Shown here: in pieces, positions 1 through 5,192 of the stretch | How positions within the stretch are numbered: position 1 is the first letter of the stretch | How the letters are laid out: the number at the start of each line of letters is the position of its first letter | From: Methanomicrobium sp. | GTDB taxonomy: Archaea; Halobacteriota; Methanomicrobia; Methanomicrobiales; Methanomicrobiaceae | Length of the DNA stretch: 7,301 nt | Assembly (NCBI GenBank): GCA_017553245.1 | Contig: JAFZMT010000217.1 | Coordinates: 1-7,301, forward strand | Direction of reading: 5' to 3' | Notes under the pieces: model-generated | The model's database searches: none | What the model saw: only the letters and a program-made list of their open reading frames with translations | What the model was told of the DNA's origin: nothing | Translations under genes and position numbers: made by a program

Positions 1-1
1 G

Positions 2-445
2 AGAGGAGAGATGGAGGAGGTTGCGCCGGTCTACGACAGCGAGGCATCCTCGGAGGAGTATATCGCGCATGCGGTCGTGTGCAGAGGCGACAGCGACGGT
101 CTCAAGCGCATGTGCGCAACCATGGTCGGCGAGATGAACGATGTCTATCCCCTGCTTAAGAAGGCAGGCTATATCACGGTCAAAGGAGATAAAGTCGAGC
201 TGTCGCCGTTTGCAAGGGTCATGGCTGAGCACTTCATAGGCATGGAGAGGCTTGACCGCATACGTATGCTATTAAAGCGTGTCGATTCCCCGATTGAGAT
301 TGCCGCCGAACTCGAATGCGAAGAAGCCGAAGACGACAGCGGTAAAGACAAAGGCGCAAGCCCCGCGGAGAGCGGAAAAGCCGAGAAGGAAAAATACGAC
401 AGAAACAAGCAGGAAATTACAAAGCATATCCGCGGTAAACGCTGA
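2..445 (+). CDS. C-terminal fragment of a larger protein, probably a Ski2/DEAD-type helicase
   Basis: The reading frame is open to the left edge (codons from position 2 precede the ATG at 11), so this is best read as the 3' end of a truncated gene. GGAGAG directly before the ATG is too close to act as a good ribosome binding site. The visible part has a helical segment and then a winged-helix-like stretch (YPLLKKAGYITVKGDKVELS, then PFARVMAEHFIG). It continues into a helix (MERLDRIRMLLKR...PIEIAAELE) and a low-complexity charged tail rich in E, K, D and S, ending in a basic HIRGKR. A winged helix with a '(S/T)PFxRVMAEHFI' line followed by a charged tail is what I expect at the C-terminus of archaeal Ski2-like DEAD/DEAH helicases. 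No helicase motif lies inside the window, so the family call rests on resemblance alone. It could be another winged-helix protein. Confidence 0.5.
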   Translation, partial: RGEMEEVAPVYDSEASSEEYIAHAVVCRGDSDGLKRMCATMVGEMNDVYPLLKKAGYITVKGDKVELSPFARVMAEHFIGMERLDRIRMLLKRVDSPIEIAAELECEEAEDDSGKDKGASPAESGKAEKEKYDRNKQEITKHIRGKR

Positions 446-464
446 ATTATACGCTTTATGCACA

Positions 465-493
465 TTTTTTACACACTTATTCTGCACTTTTTT
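465..493 (+). terminator. Two oligo-T runs, likely archaeal terminator
   Basis: Two T6 runs (465-470 and 488-493) lie 20 and 43 nt after the stop codon of the left-edge gene, in AT-rich sequence without a strong stem. Archaeal RNA polymerase terminates at oligo-T in the non-template strand, so this pair is a plausible terminator. The gene that follows has its own promoter-like segment just downstream. Confidence 0.5.
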
Positions 494-513
494 GCCTATC
501 GAAAAGACACTGC

Positions 514-546
514 AAAGTATTATATGAACATCCTGAAGAATATCAC
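514..546 (+). promoter_or_regulatory. Promoter-like element upstream of the CxxC protein gene
   Basis: AAAGTATTATA at 514-524 contains a TATA-like core (518-525), preceded by a CGAAAA purine-rich stretch at 500-505 that could act as a BRE. Initiation would be expected near 545-550, giving a leader of about 50 nt before the ATG at 597. The segment aligns without gaps to 1100-1132 upstream of the first rubredoxin (26 of 33 identical), which strengthens the case that it is functional. Confidence 0.45.
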
Positions 547-596
547 ATATCCGTTCATGAGGGCGGGTAAGGAGACAGTGAATAAGGAGGGTCATA

Positions 597-1079
597 ATGG
601 GAGCAGGATACTTTTATAGATGTCCAAAATGCGGATATTCGTTTGGGGCTTCAACCGGAGTAGGATTTATGTTTCCGATGGTTTATGCCGAGACGGTTCA
701 AAAAGCAAAAAAGGGCGAACTTGGCAAGGAAATTCAGGATTTCTTCAAGGAACATGAAGACGGTGCAATAAATGCATCAATGGTCATCCTTCGTTGTGAG
801 GATTGCGGTCATCTGTCAAGCGGTATGAATTTGACGATGTATGTTCCTAACGGCAAAAAGCCTAAGAAAAATGAACACGGCAGATGGTCGGTTGCTTTAC
901 CTTTTGAAGGTGCCGATTATGTAACAGGGATCGAATTGGAAGAATATTACACTGAATTTGCCAAATACCCGCATAAGTGTGAGAACTGCGGTGGCAGAAT
1001 GATACCACTGCATACAAAACCGGTATGTCCGGAATGCAATACACCATTGGAAGAAGAACTTGACTTGTTGTGGGATTGA
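597..1079 (+). CDS. Uncharacterised protein with four CxxC knuckles (zinc-ribbon-like)
   Basis: A 160-residue soluble protein I do not recognise by name. A good ribosome binding site (GGAGG, 586-590) sits 6 nt before the ATG. Cysteine pairs occur at C9/C12, C67/C70, C128/C131 and C144/C147. Eight cysteines in four knuckles suggest two metal sites, possibly 9/12 with 67/70 and 128/131 with 144/147. The first knuckle, CPKCGYSF, resembles the first knuckle of a rubredoxin (CKKCGYTY in the next gene), so iron cannot be excluded. The middle (about 30-60) is helical and charged, and no catalytic motif, signal peptide or membrane segment is visible. Hand-counted GC is about 44 % against about 49 % in sampled fprA sequence, which may indicate acquisition. 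It lies 85 nt before a rubredoxin, with a similar promoter segment. A role in redox or metal handling is inference only. Confidence 0.85.
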   Translation: MGAGYFYRCPKCGYSFGASTGVGFMFPMVYAETVQKAKKGELGKEIQDFFKEHEDGAINASMVILRCEDCGHLSSGMNLTMYVPNGKKPKKNEHGRWSVALPFEGADYVTGIELEEYYTEFAKYPHKCENCGGRMIPLHTKPVCPECNTPLEEELDLLWD

Positions 1080-1099
1080 GTTCCCGAAAACGTTAAAGA

Positions 1100-1132
1100 A
1101 AAGTATTATAGTAACAACATCAAGAATAACTC
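1100..1132 (+). promoter_or_regulatory. Promoter-like element upstream of the first rubredoxin
   Basis: AAAGTATTATA at 1100-1110 is identical to the core at 514-524, and the next 22 bases match at 15 positions. A CGAAAA stretch (1085-1090) again lies upstream. A TATA function for about 1104-1111 would put initiation near 1130-1135 and give a leader of roughly 30 nt before 1165. Confidence 0.45.
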
Positions 1133-1150
1133 TTATCTGTTCTTACGGAC

Positions 1151-1158
1151 AGGGGGTG
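1151..1158 (+). promoter_or_regulatory. Ribosome binding site that fixes the ATA start of the first rubredoxin
   Basis: AGGGGGTG resembles the archaeal anti-SD complement (AGGAGGTG). It ends 6 nt before ATA 1165, the first sense codon after the in-frame stops at 1159-1164. The GTG within this site (1156-1158) is in frame but is followed at once by TAA TAA, so it cannot be the start. Confidence 0.55.
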
Positions 1159-1164
1159 TAATAA

Positions 1165-1338
1165 ATAGCAATCATCTGGAAATGCAAAAAATGCGGATAC
1201 ACTTATGACTCACGTTACGGCGACGGCAAAAGCGGAATAAAGAAAGACACAAAGTTCGAAGACATTCCCGACGACTGGAAATGCCCCAGATGCGGTGTCG
1301 GAAAAGACAGATTCGTCTCAATCGAGAGTGCCGACTGA
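1165..1338 (+). CDS. rub: Rubredoxin 1, apparent ATA start codon
   Basis: A complete rubredoxin of 57 residues, about the usual 52-55. The Fe(SCys)4 ligands are C7/C10 (CKKCGYTYD) and C40/C43 ([15 protein letters not shown]), with the conserved aromatic and 'IPDDW' residues present. Rubredoxins are small cytoplasmic electron carriers. In anaerobes they typically pass electrons to superoxide reductase, rubrerythrin or flavodiiron proteins, and dfx and fprA lie just downstream. The frame holds no ATG, GTG or TTG between the upstream stops (TAA 1159, TAA 1162) and the first cysteine. Reading ATA 1165 as Met gives [10 protein letters not shown], a normal rubredoxin N-terminus placed 6 nt after a good ribosome binding site. 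Either AUA is used as a weak start, or an ATG has mutated or been mis-sequenced at 1167. The usual PGT before the central Phe/Trp is replaced by KDT, and the spacing between knuckles is two residues longer than in rubredoxin 2. Confidence 0.88.
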   Translation: MAIIWKCKKCGYTYDSRYGDGKSGIKKDTKFEDIPDDWKCPRCGVGKDRFVSIESAD

Positions 1339-1367
1339 ATCATAAAGACTGATGAATCATGGAGAAA

Positions 1368-1387
1368 GACAATTCAAACGAATTGTC
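1368..1387 (+). repeat. Perfect 8-bp inverted repeat with 4-nt loop, downstream of rubredoxin 1
   Basis: GACAATTC (1368-1375) pairs with GAATTGTC (1380-1387) around the loop AAAC. It begins 30 nt after the rubredoxin 1 stop. No T-run follows, so intrinsic termination is not obvious. AATTGTCAC at 1381-1389 recurs at 1461-1469, so the dyad may instead be a protein-binding site ahead of rubredoxin 2. Confidence 0.5.
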
Positions 1388-1448
1388 ACAAAAGAATAAT
1401 CCTGACAAATCATAACCGGAGAATCGTAACAGATCACAACGGAAATCG

Positions 1449-1460
1449 ATTGCCGGCAAT
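1449..1460 (+). repeat. 12-bp perfect palindrome in the rubredoxin 2 upstream region
   Basis: ATTGCCGGCAAT is self-complementary and lies immediately before the second AATTGTCAC copy (1461-1469), about 25 bp upstream of a possible TATA box. This is a reasonable place for an operator, but no known site is recognised. Confidence 0.35.
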
Positions 1461-1485
1461 AATTGTCACGACAAAAGATTTCAAA

Positions 1486-1494
1486 TTAAAATAT
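1486..1494 (+). promoter_or_regulatory. Candidate TATA box for the rubredoxin 2-fprA-dfx unit
   Basis: TTAAAATAT lies in an AT-rich stretch 33-41 bp before the ATG at 1527, which would give a very short leader. The whole stretch from 1470 to 1510 is AT-rich, so the exact box is uncertain. Confidence 0.3.
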
Positions 1495-1526
1495 CGTTAA
1501 TAGTAAAATAAAGGAGACTGATTAAA

Positions 1527-1682
1527 ATGGCAGACAAAATGAAATGCATGCTTTGCGGACACGTATACGAACAGGAAAAGGGAGACAAGGGAGTAGCCCC
1601 CGGAACGGCATGGGATGACGTCCCCTCCGACTGGGTATGTCCGATCTGCGGCGCAAGAAAATCAAGCTTTGTTTCCGTATAA
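1527..1682 (+). CDS. rub: Rubredoxin 2
   Basis: A 51-residue rubredoxin starting at ATG 1527, with AAGGAG (1511-1516) as ribosome binding site at a rather long 10-nt spacing. The iron ligands are C7/C10 (CMLCGHVYE) and C38/C41 ([15 protein letters not shown]). The conserved core [12 protein letters not shown] is intact, so this is a more canonical rubredoxin than the preceding one. The CGH knuckle has His where Tyr is common. It is expected to carry electrons in the cytoplasm to desulfoferrodoxin and possibly other oxygen-defence enzymes. fprA begins 45 nt downstream with no clear promoter between, so co-transcription with fprA and dfx is likely. A 9-bp hairpin spans its stop codon. Confidence 0.95.
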   Translation: MADKMKCMLCGHVYEQEKGDKGVAPGTAWDDVPSDWVCPICGARKSSFVSV

Positions 1683-1706
1683 CGGCAACGGCGTATAACG
1701 GAAACA
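1670..1706 (+). repeat. Hairpin across the rubredoxin 2 stop codon and fprA leader
   Basis: TGTTTCCGT (1670-1678) is perfectly complementary to ACGGAAACA (1698-1706), giving a 9-bp stem with a 19-nt loop containing the TAA (1680-1682). The same stretch holds a 10-bp direct repeat, CGTATAACGG, at 1676-1685 and 1692-1701. It could be a processing, stability or translational-coupling element, and there is no T-run. Confidence 0.45.
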
Positions 1707-1727
1707 CGACAAAAACACGTGATTATT

Positions 1728-2921
1728 ATGGTAGTCAGAGAAGTTTGCAACGGCGTATACTCCATCGGCGTCTTCGACTGGGACAGACAGGTATTTGATG
1801 AACTGCTTCCGCTTCCCGACGGCACCACATACAACTCGTTTCTCATTGAGGGCAGTGAAAAGACCGTCCTCATAGATACGGTTGATCCCGAATTCGAAGA
1901 AGAATTCATCACAAACATTGCCCGCTCGGGAGTCTCGAAAGTAGACTACATCATCATAAATCATGCCGAACAGGATCATTCCGGCTCGCTTCCGGTATTC
2001 CTTGAGCTCTTCCCCAACGCCAAGATAATCACGTCGGAAAAGGGAAAAGAACTCATAAAGAGCATGCTTCAGGTACCTGATTTCAGAATCTCGACGATCA
2101 ACGACCGCGACACCCTGTCGCTGGGCGACAAGACGCTCGAATTCATTCAGATACCGTGGTCTCACTGGCCCGACAGCATGATGACATATATCCGCGAGGA
2201 TAAGATGCTCATCAGCATGGACCTCTTCGGCTCGCACTACGCGACATCCGAGCTGTTCATCGAGGATGTGCACACCCACTATGTCAATGCAAGGCGCTAC
2301 TTTGCCGAGATTATGATGCCGTTCAGGTATCCGACGGCGCAGAACGTTAAGACCGTAAGAGAGCTTGCCCCCGAGATCATTGCACCCAGCCACGGACCGA
2401 TGTACAAAGGAAAAGAGGCGGTTGACGCCATACTCGACGCCTATGACGACTGGTGCAGTGACAGAGTGTCAAACAAGGTAATAATTCCGTATATCTCAAT
2501 GCACGGCAGCACAAAGAAGATGGTCTCATATGTCACCGACGCTCTTCTTGCGCACGGCATTACGGTCAAACCGTATAACCTCGGAAAGGCGGATACGGGA
2601 AGACTTGCGGCAGACCTCATAGACGCGGCAACGATAATAATCGCGACGCCCACCGTCCTCTTCGGACCGCATCCGAAGGCAGCCAATCTGACGTTCATCG
2701 CCAATATCCTCAAACCCAAGGCGAAGTTCATCAGCATAATAGGTTCTTTCGGATGGGGCGGAACTGCGGTTGACACCCTTAAAGGAATGTTCCCGAACAA
2801 TACCGCGGAGATTCTTGAGCCGGTCTACATCAAAGGACTGCCCGACGAGGAGGCATACGGCATGCTCGACCGCCTTGTTGACGAGATCGTGAAAAAACAC
2901 AAAGAATTATTCAAAGAATGA
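1728..2921 (+). CDS. fprA: F420H2 oxidase / flavodiiron protein FprA
   Basis: A two-domain flavodiiron protein of 397 residues, normal for the family. In methanogens FprA uses F420H2 to reduce O2 to water in the cytoplasm. The N-terminal metallo-beta-lactamase-like domain (about 1-245) carries the diiron ligands: HAEQDH (H79, E81, D83), H146 in SHWPDSM, D165 in SMDLFGSH and H222 in PSHGPMY. From about 250 a flavodoxin domain follows, with the FMN phosphate loop SMHGSTKKM (257-265), an ATPTVLFGPHP loop and SFGWGG. There is no extra rubredoxin or flavin reductase domain, as expected for the F420-using class. I chose ATG 1728 (MVVREVCNGVYSIG) because it fits the usual N-terminus and GTGAT at 1719-1723 can act as ribosome binding site. 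A GTG at 1719 would add three residues. dfx begins 4 nt after the stop. FprA versus a NO-reducing flavodiiron protein cannot be separated by sequence alone, but the methanogen context favours O2. Confidence 0.95.
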   Translation: MVVREVCNGVYSIGVFDWDRQVFDELLPLPDGTTYNSFLIEGSEKTVLIDTVDPEFEEEFITNIARSGVSKVDYIIINHAEQDHSGSLPVFLELFPNAKIITSEKGKELIKSMLQVPDFRISTINDRDTLSLGDKTLEFIQIPWSHWPDSMMTYIREDKMLISMDLFGSHYATSELFIEDVHTHYVNARRYFAEIMMPFRYPTAQNVKTVRELAPEIIAPSHGPMYKGKEAVDAILDAYDDWCSDRVSNKVIIPYISMHGSTKKMVSYVTDALLAHGITVKPYNLGKADTGRLAADLIDAATIIIATPTVLFGPHPKAANLTFIANILKPKAKFISIIGSFGWGGTAVDTLKGMFPNNTAEILEPVYIKGLPDEEAYGMLDRLVDEIVKKHKELFKE

Positions 2922-2925
2922 TATT

Positions 2926-3306
2926 ATGACAAAAAATCAGGAAATTTACAAATGCGAAAAGTGCGGGAACACCGTTCTTGTTCTCGACGGCAAAAAGGGT
3001 CAGCTGGTCTGCTGCGGCGCTCCGATGACTCTTCTTGAGGCAAAGACAGCCGACTCCGCTACCGAGAAGCACGTTCCGGTAGTCGAGAAGGCGGACGGCG
3101 GCGTAACCGTTACTGTCGGCTCAACACTCCATCCCATGACGGAAGAACACTCCATCATATGCGCAGGTATCGTGGACGGCTCGGATATGGCGATTCACTG
3201 GTTTAAACCCGGCGATGCACCCAATGCAACCTTCAAGAACGCCAAAGCCGATGCCAAAGCAGTCGAATACTGTAACGTTCACGGTCTTTGGACAAACAAG
3301 AAGTGA
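2926..3306 (+). CDS. dfx: Desulfoferrodoxin (superoxide reductase, 2Fe type)
   Basis: A 126-residue desulfoferrodoxin that reduces superoxide to hydrogen peroxide without making O2, a cytoplasmic defence of anaerobes. The N-terminal desulforedoxin domain binds Fe(SCys)4 through C10, C13, C29 and C30 (CEKC, CC). The catalytic domain has all centre II ligands: H49 after K48 in EKH, H69 and H75 in HPMTEEH, and C116 and H119 in CNVHGLW. K48 matches the lysine that helps attract superoxide. Having both iron sites makes it the class I, two-iron form. It starts 4 nt after the fprA stop, so translation is probably coupled, and no strong ribosome binding site precedes it. Rubredoxin is the known electron donor for this family, and two are encoded upstream. 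A hairpin overlaps the last base of its stop codon. Confidence 0.96.
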   Translation: MTKNQEIYKCEKCGNTVLVLDGKKGQLVCCGAPMTLLEAKTADSATEKHVPVVEKADGGVTVTVGSTLHPMTEEHSIICAGIVDGSDMAIHWFKPGDAPNATFKNAKADAKAVEYCNVHGLWTNKK

Positions 3307-3324
3307 TCCGCAATTATTGCGGAT
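3306..3324 (+). repeat. Hairpin at the dfx stop codon
   Basis: ATCCGCAA (3306-3313) and TTGCGGAT (3317-3324) form a perfect 8-bp stem with loop TTA. The stem begins at the last base of the TGA. The nearest T-run is about 90 nt further on, so this more likely protects the 3' end or slows exonucleases than terminates by itself. Confidence 0.55.
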
Positions 3325-3412
3325 TCACTCCCAAATATCCGAAACATTCCCGAAAACTTACCCCCAAACATAACCCCAAACAGAATTTCAAACTTAACCC
3401 GACAAATTACAC

Positions 3413-3419
3413 TTTTTTT
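3413..3419 (+). terminator. T7 run, likely terminator of the dfx transcript
   Basis: Seven consecutive T bases lie about 107 nt after the dfx stop, at the end of a C-rich, G-poor stretch (3325-3412). This is the first strong oligo-T after the operon and fits archaeal intrinsic termination. Confidence 0.5.
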
Positions 3420-3440
3420 ATCGCAATATTAACGCAATCC

Positions 3441-3477
3441 TTCCAATCTTTCAAAGAAATATTCCAATCTTTCAAAG
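3441..3477 (+). repeat. 16-bp direct repeat with 21-bp period upstream of trkH
   Basis: TTCCAATCTTTCAAAG occurs at 3441-3456 and again, identically, at 3462-3477. The 21-bp period is two DNA turns, so proteins bound to both copies would sit on the same face. The copies lie about 60-95 bp before a candidate TATA box and 107 bp before the trkH ATG. This suggests a tandem regulator site, but no known binding motif is recognised. Confidence 0.6.
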
Positions 3478-3533
3478 TAACCCTTCTCACGCGGCAAAAC
3501 TTTATTGCGGTCCGAAAACAGAGATAGCAAGAG

Positions 3534-3542
3534 TTATATTTT
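3534..3542 (+). promoter_or_regulatory. Candidate TATA box of trkH
   Basis: TTATATTTT follows purine-rich GCAAGAG and would place initiation near 3563-3567, about 20 nt before the trkH ATG. An alternative AT-rich core (TTTAATATC, about 3555-3563) is too close to the start unless the message is almost leaderless. Confidence 0.35.
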
Positions 3543-3583
3543 CAGATAGTTTACTTTAATATCGTATCGTTTGGTGGCTTTGT

Positions 3584-5053
3584 ATGGGCAGACTGGAACA
3601 TTTTTCGGCGGCAGCGGAGGATCTCGGAAATGTTCTGCGCTATATCAGTTTTGCCACGGTTGTTCCCGTTTTTGTCTCGGTCTATTATCAGGAATGGGAT
3701 ATGGTTGCGCCCATGCTCACCGTGCCTCTTCTTCTCTTCCTTATCGGAACCGTATTCATAACCATTCCCAAAGGCGACAAAGAGCCGCAGCTGAGCCATG
3801 CACTCTGCTCGGTCGCATGCATCTGGATAATCTGCGCCGCGGTAAGTGCCGTTCCGTTCACCCTCGGCATCGATATGCCTTATCTGGATGCGGTCTTTGA
3901 GGCAATGTCGGGATGGACGGATACGGGAATCTCCATGATAGACGATGTCGACGCCGTCCCCTACACCATTCTCTTCTGGAGATCGCTCATGGAGTGGCTC
4001 GGCGGTCTGGGTATTGTCGCGTTCACGGTCGTAATGCTCTCAAGAACAAGCCTTAACCCGTCGCGCTTTTACCGCTCGGAAGGACGCTCCGAGGCATTCG
4101 TCCCCAGCGCCACAAGACAGGGAATCGAGATGTGGAAGATTTACCTTGTCCTTACCGCAGCCTCGATACTGCTGATTCTCTTATCCGGCATTCCCGTCTG
4201 GGATGCCGTCAATATCGCACTTACAGCCATATCCACGGGCGGATTCACGGTGCACAGCGCGGGTCTGGCATACTATGACAACCCGATCCTTGAGATGCTG
4301 ATTATCCCCGTCATGATCGCCGGAGCATTGCCCTTCAAGATATACTATCTCATGTATTACAAGCGCAAAGTCAGTCTCTTCAGGGATGAGGAATCAATAC
4401 TTCTCTTCACCCTGCTTTTGCTGGGATTCATGATTATCCTCTTTGATCTGCTGTTTTTAAGCAGGATGGACATCTATGACTCGGTAAGATACTCAATCTT
4501 CATGGCGGTTTCGGGTATCACAAGTACCGGTTTTCAGACGACATCGCCGGGGCTGTGGGCGCCGGTAACAATCCTCGTCCTCGGCGTTCTCATGTTCATA
4601 GGCGGCTCTTCGGGCAGTACCGCCGGAGGTATCAAGCTCTCGCGTGCAAGCATCGCATACAGCGGTATTGTCTGGTGGCTGAAGCGCTCATTCAAGAGTC
4701 AGAATGTGATAATTCCGTTCCGCATCGGAAATAAGACTATCTCAAAAAACGATGCCGAACTTGAAATCTCCAAGCATATGCTGATCATATTCCTCTACAT
4801 ATTTGTCATTTTCATCTCGGCAATCCTGATTATGCACTTTGAGCCTATGGCGTCGGATTCAAGCGATGTCTTATTCGACGTCATCTCCGCCACCTGTAAC
4901 AACGGAATGGTCACCGGAATTATCAACAATGAGCTGACGCCGCTGAGCAAGATAGTCCTCATACTCGCGATGTGGATTGGCAGACTTGAGATCATACCCG
5001 TAATTGTCTTCTTCATGAGTATATTCAAGGAAGTTGACGGACTCAGAAAATAA
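3584..5053 (+). CDS. trkH: Trk-type potassium uptake membrane subunit TrkH
   Basis: A 489-residue integral membrane protein, close to the usual 480-500 of TrkH. It forms the K+ path and normally works with a cytoplasmic nucleotide-binding ring of TrkA. Four pore loops with the family's filter glycines are visible: TDTGIS (112-117, G115), ISTGGF (216-221, G219), ITSTGF (312-317, G316) and TCNNGM (437-442, G441). The stretch GGSSGSTAGGIKLSR (340-354) with K351 and R354 is the conserved broken-helix/gating segment, and MWIGRLEIIPVIVFF (463-477) matches the last TrkH helix. The first hydrophobic helices span about 20-60 and 75-97. ATG 3584 follows GGTGG (3573-3577) by 6 nt. No trkA is present in the window, so its partner must be elsewhere. 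The gene is convergent with the ndk cluster and shows no link to the redox genes. KtrB/Ktr-type transporters are related, but length and motifs favour TrkH. Confidence 0.94.
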   Translation: MGRLEHFSAAAEDLGNVLRYISFATVVPVFVSVYYQEWDMVAPMLTVPLLLFLIGTVFITIPKGDKEPQLSHALCSVACIWIICAAVSAVPFTLGIDMPYLDAVFEAMSGWTDTGISMIDDVDAVPYTILFWRSLMEWLGGLGIVAFTVVMLSRTSLNPSRFYRSEGRSEAFVPSATRQGIEMWKIYLVLTAASILLILLSGIPVWDAVNIALTAISTGGFTVHSAGLAYYDNPILEMLIIPVMIAGALPFKIYYLMYYKRKVSLFRDEESILLFTLLLLGFMIILFDLLFLSRMDIYDSVRYSIFMAVSGITSTGFQTTSPGLWAPVTILVLGVLMFIGGSSGSTAGGIKLSRASIAYSGIVWWLKRSFKSQNVIIPFRIGNKTISKNDAELEISKHMLIIFLYIFVIFISAILIMHFEPMASDSSDVLFDVISATCNNGMVTGIINNELTPLSKIVLILAMWIGRLEIIPVIVFFMSIFKEVDGLRK

Positions 5054-5090
5054 ATCGTAAGACCGATTAATAATACGGATTTGTAAAACC

Positions 5091-5145
5091 GTTAAACAAC
5101 CGTTAAAAACCTGTTAATACGAAAACGATTAGTTAAACAACCGTT
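5091..5145 (+). repeat. 14-bp direct repeat in the trkH/ndk convergent region
   Basis: GTTAAACAACCGTT occurs at 5091-5104 and 5132-5145, a 41-bp period, about four helical turns. Shorter variants (GTTAAAAACCTGTTAA, GTTGAACAACG) lie around them. The region follows the trkH stop, and no function is recognised. Confidence 0.45.
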
Positions 5146-5158
5146 GAACAACGATAAT

Positions 5159-5165
5159 AAAAAAA
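5159..5165 (-). terminator. Oligo-T terminator of the rpl7ae-ndk cluster
   Basis: An A7 run on the plus strand is a T7 run on the minus strand, about 104 nt downstream of the ndk stop. It is the first long oligo-T beyond ndk and fits archaeal termination of the ribosomal cluster before trkH, which is transcribed towards it. Confidence 0.45.
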
Positions 5166-5192
5166 GATATTTGGGTTACTGATAAGGGAAAG

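Noticed and set aside
169..595. Minus-strand and second-frame plus-strand open frames over the left-edge gene and its downstream gap
   Set aside because: They overlap the recognisable charged C-terminus on the other strand or in another frame, lack ribosome binding sites, and read through the oligo-T region.
1156..1158. GTG as the start of rubredoxin 1
   Set aside because: It is in frame but followed immediately by TAA TAA, so it cannot encode the protein.
1662..2393. A 243-codon open frame on the minus strand opposite fprA
   Set aside because: It lies fully antisense to a gene with all family motifs, has no recognisable domain and no ribosome binding site. It follows from the codon pattern of fprA.
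3325..3412. Telomere-like or CRISPR-like repeat array in the C-rich stretch
   Set aside because: The C-runs are unequally spaced and of different length, with no conserved repeat unit or spacers. Only compositional bias is supported.
3288..3527. A 79-codon plus-strand frame after dfx
   Set aside because: It starts inside dfx, runs through the stop-codon hairpin, the C-rich stretch, the T7 run and both repeat copies, and its sequence is low-complexity. Noncoding structure explains the region better.
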